In this document: positions 36,204 to 44,231 of the stretch, in pieces
Layout: the number at the start of each line of letters is the position of its first letter
How positions within the stretch are numbered: position 1 is the first letter of the stretch
NCBI RefSeq assembly: GCF_011612265.2
Contig: NZ_CP050134.2
Coordinates: 1,426,001 to 1,490,000, forward strand
Direction of reading: 5' to 3'
From: Corynebacterium matruchotii
GTDB lineage: Bacteria; Actinomycetota; Actinomycetes; Mycobacteriales; Mycobacteriaceae
Length of the DNA stretch: 64,000 bases
The notes under the pieces: model-generated
What the model saw: the letters and a program-made list of their open reading frames with translations, nothing else
What the model was told of the DNA's origin: nothing
The model's database searches: none
Made by a program: the position numbers and the translations under genes

Positions 36204-36731
36204 CTAGTCGATGAGCTTTTCCAGTTCAGCGAGCATGCGGCTACGGGTGGCGGGGTTCGGGGCGGCCAGGTCGAAGGTTTCCGCCAACCACAGGCCGTCT
36301 ATGGCGCAGCGGACAAGGGTGGCGACGTGCGGGGGAATGCCATCGTGGTCGAGCCGGCGCTGCCACGTGGTATAGCGCTGGTTCAGGCTTTCTAGCGCCG
36401 CCGGGTTGCTGATTGCCGCCGCCAGGAGGGCGAGCACCGGCCGGGGTGCCGGTTGGGCGGCGGAACGCAGGTAGGCGCGGGTGGCAGCGCCGGGTTCGTC
36501 GCTGGCCTGGGCGATGAGCTGGTCGAAGCCGGAAACATAGTGCTGGATGAGGCCGGCGATGAGCTGGTCTTTGGATTCGAAATGGTAAAACAGGCCGCCC
36601 TTGCTCACGCCGGCCTCCTTGGCTACGGCGGCAATGGTGAAGCCATCGCTGCCGTCGCGGACAAGGATACGGCCGGCGGCATCGAGGATGCGGGCGCGGG
36701 TATCGGTTGGGGTGTCGGGTTTCTCACTCAC
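36204..36731 (-). CDS. TetR-family transcriptional regulator
   Basis: The product is 175 residues. The helix-turn-helix spans RILDAAGRILVRDGSDGFTIAAVAKEAGVSKGGLFYHFESKDQL (about 14-57, quoted in part). The C-terminal part resembles the TetR_C_6-type ligand domain. It is divergent from a small membrane protein gene, with a perfect operator-like palindrome in the 36-bp gap. It therefore probably represses both genes. Confidence 0.88.
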   Translation of the reverse strand: MSEKPDTPTDTRARILDAAGRILVRDGSDGFTIAAVAKEAGVSKGGLFYHFESKDQLIAGLIQHYVSGFDQLIAQASDEPGAATRAYLRSAAQPAPRPVLALLAAAISNPAALESLNQRYTTWQRRLDHDGIPPHVATLVRCAIDGLWLAETFDLAAPNPATRSRMLAELEKLID

Positions 36732-36738
36732 ACCCCCA

Positions 36739-36760
36739 CTATACCGGACGGCCGGTATAG
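36739..36760. promoter_or_regulatory. Perfect palindromic operator between TetR and the membrane-protein gene
   Basis: CTATACCGG-ACGG-CCGGTATAG is a perfect 9-bp inverted repeat lying 7-8 bp from both start codons. It is the expected site for the TetR protein, and the TATA parts may be -10 elements. Confidence 0.78.
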
Positions 36761-36767
36761 TAGTGGC

Positions 36768-37157
36768 ATGTGTATTCGCAAAGCATTACTTGTCGGCACC
36801 GACCTGGGCCTTTTAGGCTATTGGACGCTCTCACTCATCGGGGTCATCACCGTGGGGGCTCACGACGCTACGCTTCACACCTGGAATTGGTCGTTTGTTC
36901 CCCTGGATCTCGCGGCGATCATTCTGGGGTTGGCCTGGTCTTTCACCCCACAACGCCACCAGTTGAGCCAACCACTCCAGATCACCGCCCTGGCGTTTAC
37001 GCACGCGGCCGGGCTCATGGCCATTAGCTTCTTCGCCCAACAGCCGGCCGAGTGGGGCATCTCATGGTGGCTGGTCAATCTGTGGCTCATGCTTTTACCC
37101 ATAGGCCTGGCTACGCACCAATTCCTATGCCTTCGCCCCGCGGGTGAACAAAAATAA
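36768..37157 (+). CDS. Small integral membrane protein (DUF5360 / YvaD-like)
   Basis: The product is 129 residues from ATG 36768, with four membrane segments. The segment WNWSFVPLDLAAIILGLAWSF (about 41-61, quoted in part) matches the DUF5360/YvaD family, whose function is unknown. It is the only gene controlled by the divergent TetR, so it may be an efflux or stress membrane protein. Confidence 0.72.
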   Translation: MCIRKALLVGTDLGLLGYWTLSLIGVITVGAHDATLHTWNWSFVPLDLAAIILGLAWSFTPQRHQLSQPLQITALAFTHAAGLMAISFFAQQPAEWGISWWLVNLWLMLLPIGLATHQFLCLRPAGEQK

Positions 37158-37173
37158 CACCAACCGGCCGCTC

Positions 37174-37189
37174 CCCCTTTTTTAAGGGG
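37174..37189. terminator. Bidirectional terminator between convergent genes
   Basis: CCCCTT-TTTT-AAGGGG, inside a wider arm pair ACACCAA/TTGGTGT (about 37158-37206), lies between the DUF5360 stop and the odx stop. Confidence 0.65.
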
Positions 37190-37230
37190 AACACACCGAT
37201 TGGTGTCGATACCGCGTTCGAATTTGCCGG

Positions 37231-38037
37231 TTAGGCGCGTTTGACGGGATTGCCCAGCTTACCGATGCCGGGGATTTCGATCTCGATGAAATCTCCCGGG
37301 AACATGGCGGCGGTTCCCGCCGGCGACCCGGTGCAGATAACATCGCCCGGCAAAAGGGTCATGGATTCGGTGATCATTTCGATGATCTCCCCCAGGTTCA
37401 TAATCATCTGGCTGGAATTGGAATCCTGCTTGGTTTCGGTCACACCATCGTGGGTGAGGTGGGCCTTGATCGGCAGGTTGTCCACGTCGATGGAGTTAAT
37501 ATCGGTTTCGATCCACGGGCCAAGCGGGGCGAAGGTGTCAATACCCTTCGCCCGAGCCCACTGCCCGTCGGCAAATTGCAGGTCGCGGGACGACACGTCG
37601 TTGATAATGGTAAAACCTAACACCACGGACTTCCAGTCATCAGCCTTGACCTTCTTACATGGCTTCCCGATCACCAACGCGAGTTCCCCTTCGAATTCCA
37701 CCTTGGTGGCAAAGTCGGGAATCTTAATGGCGGCGCCCGGACCCACTACCGCCGTGGGAGGCTTGATAAACAGGGTGGGCGGCAAGTGCTCCGCGGACTT
37801 TTGAAAGACCTCAGCCACGTGGTCGGCATAGTTACGACCGATGGCCACAATCTTGCTGGGCAACACCGGGGCCAAGAGTCGCACCTGGTCCTTGGTGTAC
37901 TCCTGGCCGGTGTAATTGGGGGTAGTAAAGGGGGTATCTCTAATGACCCGGTATTTTTCGTCGTCACCCACACCATCTATGGTGCAGAAAAACATGCCAT
38001 CAGGTGTAGCAATTCGTCCAAAACGCATAACGGTCAT
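37231..38037 (-). CDS. odx: Fumarylacetoacetate hydrolase family protein, likely oxaloacetate decarboxylase
   Basis: The product is 268 residues. The FAH-fold metal site is seen in KVEFEGELALVIGK (Glu ligands, about 112-125), with IGRNYADHV near 65, NDVSSRDLQ and TGSPAGTAAMFPGD near the C terminus. The gene at this place in C. glutamicum (Cg1458) was characterised as a soluble Mn-dependent oxaloacetate decarboxylase. Position and family agree, but other FAH members act on acylpyruvates or fumarylpyruvate. The start MTVMRFGR could also be the inner ATG (MRFGR). Confidence 0.82.
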   Translation of the reverse strand: MTVMRFGRIATPDGMFFCTIDGVGDDEKYRVIRDTPFTTPNYTGQEYTKDQVRLLAPVLPSKIVAIGRNYADHVAEVFQKSAEHLPPTLFIKPPTAVVGPGAAIKIPDFATKVEFEGELALVIGKPCKKVKADDWKSVVLGFTIINDVSSRDLQFADGQWARAKGIDTFAPLGPWIETDINSIDVDNLPIKAHLTHDGVTETKQDSNSSQMIMNLGEIIEMITESMTLLPGDVICTGSPAGTAAMFPGDFIEIEIPGIGKLGNPVKRA

Positions 38038-38127
38038 ACTACTATGTCTGTTTTGGGCTACCTCTAAATTACCCCCAGTTGGTGGGGCCGGCGGAAAAAC
38101 ACCCCACCCAACCTCAAGGAAACCTCG

Positions 38128-39147
38128 CTAGCACTTCACGGCGGCGGCAATCCGGTCCCCCACCGCCACGGTTCGAATCGGCTCGTCGCCGCGGGCTGCC
38201 ACATCTGCCGCGACGGCCGCCTCGATCCGTGCCGCATTCTCCTCATCCCGCAAATGCCGCAGCAGCATTGCGGCAGACAGGATCGCGGCCGTGGGGTCGG
38301 CAATCCCCTGCCCGGCAATGTCCGGGGCCGAGCCATGAACCGGCTCAAACATGGAGGGGTTCACCCCGGTGGCATCAATGTTCCCGGAGGCGGCCAACCC
38401 GATGCCACCGGTGACCGCACCGGCCAGGTCCGTGAGAATATCGCCAAACAGGTTATCGGTCACGATCACGTCATACCGCGCCGGGTCGGTCACCATATAG
38501 ATGGTGGCGGCATCAATATGGTTATAGTCCACGGTGACATCCGGGTATTCCTGAGCCACCTCGTCGACAGTGCGCTGCCACAGGCCGCCGGCATGCACTA
38601 AAACGTTGGTCTTGTGCACCAGGGTGAGGTGCTTGCGGCGGTGTTGGGCGCGTTCGAAGGCGTCGCGCACCACCCGCTCCACCCCAAACCGGGTGTTCTG
38701 GCTGACCTCGGACGCCACCTCATGGGGGGTGTTCTTCCGCAGGGAACCGCCGTTACCGCAGTACAGGCCCTCGGTGCCTTCCCGAACCACCACGAAATCA
38801 ATGTCACCGGGGTTCGCCAGCGGCGAGGTGGCGGTGGGGTAAAGCTTTGCCGGCCGCAGGTTTACGTGATGGTCGAGGGCGAACCGCATGGTGAGCAGCA
38901 AGCCGCGCTCTAACACCCCGGGCGGCACCTCGCCCGGCGCGCCAATGGCCCCGAGGAGGATGGCGTCGTGTTCTTTGAGGGAACGTAGGTCGTCGTCGGT
39001 GAGGAGTTCGCCGGTTGCGAGGTAGCGGCGGGCGCCTAGGTCGTAGTCGGTGGTGTCGATGTCGTCGCGGCAGGCGCGGAGTACTTTCAGTGCTTCGGCG
39101 GTTACTTCGGGGCCGATACCGTCGCCACCAATCACAGCCAGTCTCAT
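38128..39147 (-). CDS. leuB: 3-isopropylmalate dehydrogenase
   Basis: It oxidises and decarboxylates 3-isopropylmalate in leucine synthesis. The 339 residues contain GDGIGPEV (7-14), the substrate Arg region [40 protein letters not shown] and the NAD-binding [12 protein letters not shown]. It is on its own here, apart from leuCD, as in C. glutamicum, where LtbR also controls it. No clear LtbR-type palindrome is visible upstream (39148-39258). Confidence 0.96.
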   Translation of the reverse strand: MRLAVIGGDGIGPEVTAEALKVLRACRDDIDTTDYDLGARRYLATGELLTDDDLRSLKEHDAILLGAIGAPGEVPPGVLERGLLLTMRFALDHHVNLRPAKLYPTATSPLANPGDIDFVVVREGTEGLYCGNGGSLRKNTPHEVASEVSQNTRFGVERVVRDAFERAQHRRKHLTLVHKTNVLVHAGGLWQRTVDEVAQEYPDVTVDYNHIDAATIYMVTDPARYDVIVTDNLFGDILTDLAGAVTGGIGLAASGNIDATGVNPSMFEPVHGSAPDIAGQGIADPTAAILSAAMLLRHLRDEENAARIEAAVAADVAARGDEPIRTVAVGDRIAAAVKC

Positions 39148-39258
39148 ATTGTGGAATTCCTTTCTCGCATAATGGACGGTTTTAGTGTATCACCCCGATT
39201 GGTGGGTATAGGGCGAGTCGCGCTTTATCGCGGCTTCAAGCACACGGTTTGGGTTGCG

Positions 39259-40305
39259 TTAGTCGCTGCCGCAGACGAACCGCACCACAGTCCGGCAGAT
39301 TTCGCGGCAGAAGAAATATGCCGGTTTTCCAGGGGTTTTTGCCAGTAGGTTCCAGGCGCCGGAGTCCCGCACGAGCCGAAGATATCGTTTGAGGCCCAAA
39401 TGGCGGGGGCGTCGGTCGAGGATGCGTTGTTGTGCATGGGGGTTGGCAGCGATGGCCCAGCTTAGCGCCTGGCCGTCCATGGTGGTGAAGAAGCGTCGGG
39501 GGAGCGACCGGAAGCCGTCTGTCGTGTGTGCGAGGGCGGCGACGAGTTGGGCGTCTGCTTCTTCCCTGGTGAGGGCTGCGTGGTGCCCGAGTTGCCGCAT
39601 GAGGATAACGGCGTCGGAGTTGATGGGCAGGCCGCCGGTTGCTGGGGCGACGAGGAGGTTGAGGCCGGCTGGGACGTCACGGGCGGGGATGATGGTGTTT
39701 TTGATGTGGTCGGTGATGATGTTGGGGTCCACAATATCGTGGTGGGCGGCGAATTCTGCGAGTACGGCGGTGGTTTTGGCGATGTCGGTGCAGGTGGCGT
39801 GGCGGCGGGAGGTGGTGAAGGCGTGTTTGACGTTCTGGTGGGCTGTTTTGCTTTTGGGGGTGGTGAGGAGGATGCGGGTGGCTTCTTCCCAAAAGACTTG
39901 GTGCATGCTTTGCGGCACGTCTTTCGCAATGGTTCGGAGGGCTTGGTATGCTGCTTTGCGGCTGTTGGGTGCTTGGTTTCGGACTTTCCTGAGTCGGAGT
40001 TCGATGGCGAAGGCGATGTCGGCATTGTCCGGGTCACTACGGGCGGCGTATTCGGGGAATCGGTAGATGCCGTCGTCCCCGCAGTAGCCCACTGTGGTGT
40101 TGGTGGTGCAGGTGATGCCGTATTTTTCGTAGAGGTTTTCGTAGGCGGGGATGGATTCTTTTGGGGTGAGGCAGACCAGGCTCCCGCCTTGTGGGAGCGG
40201 GAATTCGAGGGCGTGCAGGGTGGTGGGGTTTGCGATTGGTGTGGCGGGTTGCAGTGGGGTCAGGGAGGTGATCACACGTTTTACGGTAGTCACACCCCCG
40301 GACAT
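39259..40305 (-). CDS. Unknown protein encoded next to the SufBC-like pair
   Basis: I do not recognise this 348-residue protein. It begins MSGGVTTVKRVITSL (ATG 40305, or the GTG at 40294), only 18 bp after smsB, so it is probably the third gene of that operon. It looks soluble and largely helical in the middle. It has Cys in SLVCL, GITCT, VGYCGDD and HATCT, and three more near the end, CREICRTVVRFVC. Such a C-terminal cysteine group could bind a metal or Fe-S cluster, which would fit its neighbours, but this is inference. The coding strand is A/C-rich like smsCB. Confidence 0.65.
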   Translation of the reverse strand: MSGGVTTVKRVITSLTPLQPATPIANPTTLHALEFPLPQGGSLVCLTPKESIPAYENLYEKYGITCTTNTTVGYCGDDGIYRFPEYAARSDPDNADIAFAIELRLRKVRNQAPNSRKAAYQALRTIAKDVPQSMHQVFWEEATRILLTTPKSKTAHQNVKHAFTTSRRHATCTDIAKTTAVLAEFAAHHDIVDPNIITDHIKNTIIPARDVPAGLNLLVAPATGGLPINSDAVILMRQLGHHAALTREEADAQLVAALAHTTDGFRSLPRRFFTTMDGQALSWAIAANPHAQQRILDRRPRHLGLKRYLRLVRDSGAWNLLAKTPGKPAYFFCREICRTVVRFVCGSD

Positions 40306-40323
40306 GTTTTGTTGGTGGTGGGG

Positions 40324-41456
40324 TTACATTTTTTCGGCACCCCGGGCGGCGGTCACGAGGTTGTCGACGGTGGCGCGTACTGAGGCGGGGACTTGTTGGT
40401 CGTCTAGGTTGAGGAAGCCTTGGACGATGAGGTCGCGGGCGCGGTCTTCGTCGAGGCCGGTGGCCATGAGGTAGTCCATTTTGTCGTCGTCGATCATGCC
40501 GACGGATGCTTCGTGGGAGAGTTGGGCGCGGGCTACTTTTGCGTCGAGTGCGGGGATGGATTCGATTTGCCCGGTGTCTTGGAGCATGAGGCCGTCGCAT
40601 TCGAGGAAGCCTCGTACTTCGGCGACGGCGGCTTCCAGGGTGGAGCGGTTGACGATCACTCCCCCGTCGCTGACCATGCGGGCGACTTGTTCAGCTTGAG
40701 CGCCGGGGCCGGTGAGCGACACGGTGTTGGTCATATCGCGGCGGGTGCCGGTTGGGGCGAAGAGGATGGTGTGGTCGGTGATGGCGGCGCCGGCGGCTAC
40801 TTCGGTGTGGGAGTTGTTGACGCTTTGTTTAAGGCCGGATACGGCGACGCTGACGGAGGTGACGCGGGCGTTTTCGTCGATTTTGGTGCGGTCGTAGGAG
40901 TGGACGGTCATGTTGGCGCCCCACCGGTCGACGTCGATGGAGCGGACGGTGGCGCCGGCGCCGATGTAGGTTTCGGAGACGGATACGTGGGTGGCGTGGG
41001 TGAGTTCGGGGGCGACGGCGGCGCCGGAGACGAAGTCGACGGTGGCGTTTTTCCCGATCACGGTGATGTCGTGAACGAATTGTCGTTCTTGGGGTTTGGT
41101 CATGATGGTGAAGCTTTGGGAGGGCAGTTCGACGTGGGCGTTGTCTTTGACCCAGGTGAAGGTGCCTAGGGGTTCGCGTTGGGATTCGAAGGCGCGGCGG
41201 AGTACTTCGTCTTCTTCGGGGTGATGAGGTCGAAGACGAGGGTTTGGACCCAGGGGTAGCGGACGAGGGCGTCGGCGAGGGTGGTGACGATGACGTCGCC
41301 GTCGGTGGAGGTGAGGGTGCCGAAGTGGTGGTCGATGAGGATGCTAGTGCCGGATCGTTGGGTTTCGGGCGCCCAGCCGATGGTGGTTAAGAGTTCGGGA
41401 GTGGCGGTGGCTGGGCCGATGCCGGAGTGGATGGCGGGAATGTTGTTGGTGGTCAT
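40324..41456 (-). CDS. SufB/SufD-like Fe-S assembly scaffold (SmsB-like), frameshifted
   Basis: Two frames form one gene. The 5' part starts at ATG 41456 (MTTNNIPAIHSG) and ends wrongly at 41166. The 3' part continues from PEEDEVLRRAFESQREPLGT to 40324. One C lost from the G4 run at 41218-41221 (plus strand) explains the break. Repaired length is about 377 residues, a beta-helix SufBD core with the C-terminal signature ECDGLMLQDTGQIESIPALD and AQLSHEASVGMIDDDKMDYLM (quoted in part). The single SufBD gene and this ending are closer to archaeal SmsB than to the bacterial SufB plus SufD pair. It should work with the ATPase encoded upstream. Confidence 0.78.
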
Positions 41457-41487
41457 GGTGTGTCCTTGGGGGGATGTGGGTCGTGGG

Positions 41488-42219
41488 TTATGCGGTAGGT
41501 ACGTATCCGGTGCGGCGGATGCGTTCGAAGAGGTCGCGGGGGTTGGCGGTTTCGATGATGCGGCCGTCGACCATGAGGTGTCCGGCGGTGGCGTCGACGC
41601 CGTCGAGGAGGAAACCAGTGTGGGTGATGGCGAGGGCGGCGCGGTGTTTTCCGCTGGCGGTGGGGGTGGACATGAGGTGGTTGATGGCGGTGGAGACCAC
41701 GCCGACTTGTTGCAGGTCGACGCCGGATTCTGGTTCGTCGAAGAGGCAGACTTGGGGGTCTTGGAGTTCGAGTTTGGCGACTTCCCATCGTTTGAGTTCG
41801 CCCCCGGAGAAGCCGGTGTTGACGTCGCGGTCGATGAGGTAGTCGACGCCGAGGCGGTGGGCGGCGGTTTCGAGGCGGTGGGTGGCGCCGAGGGCGTGGG
41901 CGAGGCGGCGGACGGAGACGCCTTCTAGGCCGATGGGTCGTTGGAAGGCGAGTCCTAAGCCGGCGCGGGCCCGGTCGGTGATGCCATAGGTGGTGATGTC
42001 GACGCCGTTGAGGAGGATGGTGCCGGAGGTGATGGTGAAGGGTTTGATGCCCATGATGGCGCAGAGTAGGGTGGATTTCCCGGATCCATTGGGCCCAATG
42101 AGGATGTGGCATTCGCCGGGGTTGATGGTGAGGTTAATATCGTGACAGATTTCCTTGCCCGCAATGGAAATGTTGATGTTGTTGAGGCTTAGTGCTGGGG
42201 TTGTTGGCGGTTGTGGCAT
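41488..42219 (-). CDS. SufC-like ABC ATPase (SmsC-like)
   Basis: The product is 243 residues. Walker A is GPNGSGKS (42-49), followed by the SufC-type LAFQRPIGLEGVSVRRL, the signature FSGGELKRWEVAKLELQDP and Walker B VCLFDEPESGVDL. SufC proteins power the SufBD scaffold. Here only one SufBD partner follows, 31 bp downstream, with no sufS, sufU or sufR nearby. That matches the minimal SMS (SmsCB) arrangement described in archaea and some bacteria. The main suf operon of the organism is presumably elsewhere. Confidence 0.85.
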   Translation of the reverse strand: MPQPPTTPALSLNNINISIAGKEICHDINLTINPGECHILIGPNGSGKSTLLCAIMGIKPFTITSGTILLNGVDITTYGITDRARAGLGLAFQRPIGLEGVSVRRLAHALGATHRLETAAHRLGVDYLIDRDVNTGFSGGELKRWEVAKLELQDPQVCLFDEPESGVDLQQVGVVSTAINHLMSTPTASGKHRAALAITHTGFLLDGVDATAGHLMVDGRIIETANPRDLFERIRRTGYVPTA

Positions 42220-42366
42220 GGTTGCTCCCTGCGTCCATGATGCCAGGCACCTGCCGCGGAGACGCTATTTTGTGCAGCTAGCGCCGGGCATTCTTCTTTG
42301 TTGTGGTGGTTCTACTCCCATCGTAGGATTAATTCTGAAAAAAATAAAGAGTTAGGTTATGCTTAG

Positions 42367-42406
42367 CGACGCCCGACGGTGGGTAATCCCCCACTATCGG
42401 GCGTCG
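42367..42406. terminator. Perfect palindrome of the 3'-end motif downstream of serA
   Basis: CGACGCCCGA (42367-42376) pairs exactly with TCGGGCGTCG (42397-42406), with further inner pairing GTGGG/CCCAC. The outer parts read GCTTAGCGACGCCC and, on the other strand, GCCTTACGACGCCC, so it is a two-sided version of the motif found after other genes. It is the likely serA terminator. Confidence 0.75.
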
Positions 42407-42421
42407 TAAGGCATGGTGCGG

Positions 42422-44017
42422 CTAGCTCAGGTTGAGTTGGAACGACTCGGCATGGAGGGACTCGGCGATGGATTCCAGCAGTTCGTCGGGGACTTCCCGC
42501 TCAACGCGGAGGATCAGGACGGCGAACTCACCACCGGATTCCTGGGTGAGGGCGGCCGCCACAATGTTAATGCCAGCATCCCCCAGGGCGGATCCGACGA
42601 TACCCAGCGCGCCGGGGGCGTCGGAATAGTTAAAGAACAGGTTATGCCCGGAGGCGCGTAGATCAATGCCGCGGCCGTTGATACGCACGATTTTCTCCAC
42701 CCGCTCCAAGCCGGTGAGCGCGCCCACCACGCTCACCCGGGTGCCGTCGGCGGCGATACCGGTCACATCCAAAACGGACCGGTGGGACACGGACTCGGGT
42801 GCAGTCGTCACGGCAATGGTCACGCCCCGGTCGGCGGCGATGGTGTCCGCGTTGACGAAGGTCACGGGCTCGTCGACGATGCCGGAGAACAGACCCCGCA
42901 CCGCGGACAGGCCCAGCACATTCACGTCCTCGGTGGAGAGCTCGCCCCGGGCCTCTACCTCTAGGCGCACGGGGGCTTTGGCGAGCATGCGCCCCACCAC
43001 CAACCCCAGCTTCCGGGCCAACTCTAGCCACAGGGCGACTTCCTCGCTGACCTGCCCGCCGGACACGTTGACAGCATCAGCCACGAACTCGCCAGCTAAG
43101 GCTTTGAGCACGCTGGCCGCCACGTCGGTGCCGGCCCGATCCTGCGCCTCTGCGGTGGAGGCCCCCAGGTGCGGGGTGACCACGACTTCCGGCAGGTCAA
43201 ACAGGAGGCTGTCCGTACACGGCTCGGTGGTGAACACGTCGAAACCCGCGCCCCGAATGTGGCCGGACCGGATGGCGTCGGCCAGGGCTTGCTCGTTGAC
43301 GAGCCCACCGCGGGCGGCGTTGATAATGATCTGCCCCTTCTTGGCCTTCGCCAACAGTTCGGCGTCGAACATACCGGCGGTTTCCGGGGTTTTCGGCAGG
43401 TGAATCGTAACGAAGTCCGCACGGGACATGAGTTCGCTAAGGTCAGCGACCAGCTCCACCCCGAGTTGGGCGGCCCGGGCCCGATTCGCATACGGGTCGT
43501 ACGCAATGATTGTGGTTTCGAACGCTGCGAGCCGCTGGGCGAATAATTGCCCAATGTGGCCGAACCCCACGATGCCGATGGTTTTCCCGAAAATCTCCAC
43601 GCCGGTGAATTCGGACCGCTTCCAGGTGTGTTGCCGCAGGGTGGCGTCCGCGGCGGGGATTTGACGGGCGGTGGTGAGCAGCAGCGAAATCGCATGCTCA
43701 CAGGCCGAATGGATGTTCGAGGTGGGGGCGTTGGCGACCATGACGCCGCGTTCGGTGGCGGTGGCAATGTCCACATTATCCAACCCCACCCCGGCGCGGC
43801 CCACAATTTTCAGGTGGGGGGCGGCTTCGAGAACTTCCCGGTCGACTGTGGTTGCGGAGCGGACGAGGAGGGCGTCGGCGTCTTTGACGGCGTTGATGAG
43901 TTCGGGCCGGTTGGGGCCGTCAACCCACCGTACTTCTACCTGGTCCCCTAGGGCGTCGATGGTGGATTGCGCGAGTTTGTCCGCGATGAGGACTACCAGT
44001 TTGCCGTTGTGGCTCAC
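42422..44017 (-). CDS. serA: D-3-phosphoglycerate dehydrogenase
   Basis: It catalyses the first step of serine synthesis from 3-phosphoglycerate. I start at GTG 44017 (VSHNGKLVVLIADKL) with AGGAG at a proper distance; the frame is open to 44098 but without homology. The 531 residues have the catalytic and NAD-binding domains (GRAGVGLDNVD, GKTIGIVGFGHIGQLFAQRL, HLGASTAEAQDRAG), the intervening ASB domain and a C-terminal ACT domain that binds serine (about 455-531). It is the long actinobacterial form. The position between ilvC and leuB is normal for the genus. Confidence 0.97.
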   Translation of the reverse strand: MSHNGKLVVLIADKLAQSTIDALGDQVEVRWVDGPNRPELINAVKDADALLVRSATTVDREVLEAAPHLKIVGRAGVGLDNVDIATATERGVMVANAPTSNIHSACEHAISLLLTTARQIPAADATLRQHTWKRSEFTGVEIFGKTIGIVGFGHIGQLFAQRLAAFETTIIAYDPYANRARAAQLGVELVADLSELMSRADFVTIHLPKTPETAGMFDAELLAKAKKGQIIINAARGGLVNEQALADAIRSGHIRGAGFDVFTTEPCTDSLLFDLPEVVVTPHLGASTAEAQDRAGTDVAASVLKALAGEFVADAVNVSGGQVSEEVALWLELARKLGLVVGRMLAKAPVRLEVEARGELSTEDVNVLGLSAVRGLFSGIVDEPVTFVNADTIAADRGVTIAVTTAPESVSHRSVLDVTGIAADGTRVSVVGALTGLERVEKIVRINGRGIDLRASGHNLFFNYSDAPGALGIVGSALGDAGINIVAAALTQESGGEFAVLILRVEREVPDELLESIAESLHAESFQLNLS

Positions 44018-44231
44018 GTTGAAATCTCCTGGATTTTCCTTGGAATGGTGGTTGTCATTGGGGTTTGGTCTCCGCCGGGTGGCGTGTGACTTGCCCATAG
44101 TGTAAACGACCCGGCGGGTTTTTACCTGTTCTTCGACAGGTTTCCCGTGTGGCGGTTACTGCTATCATGGGTGGGTTTTTGGGTTTGTGCTGGGGTTTTG
44201 TGGTTTTTGGTCCTGGTTGTGGGCTTGGTGG

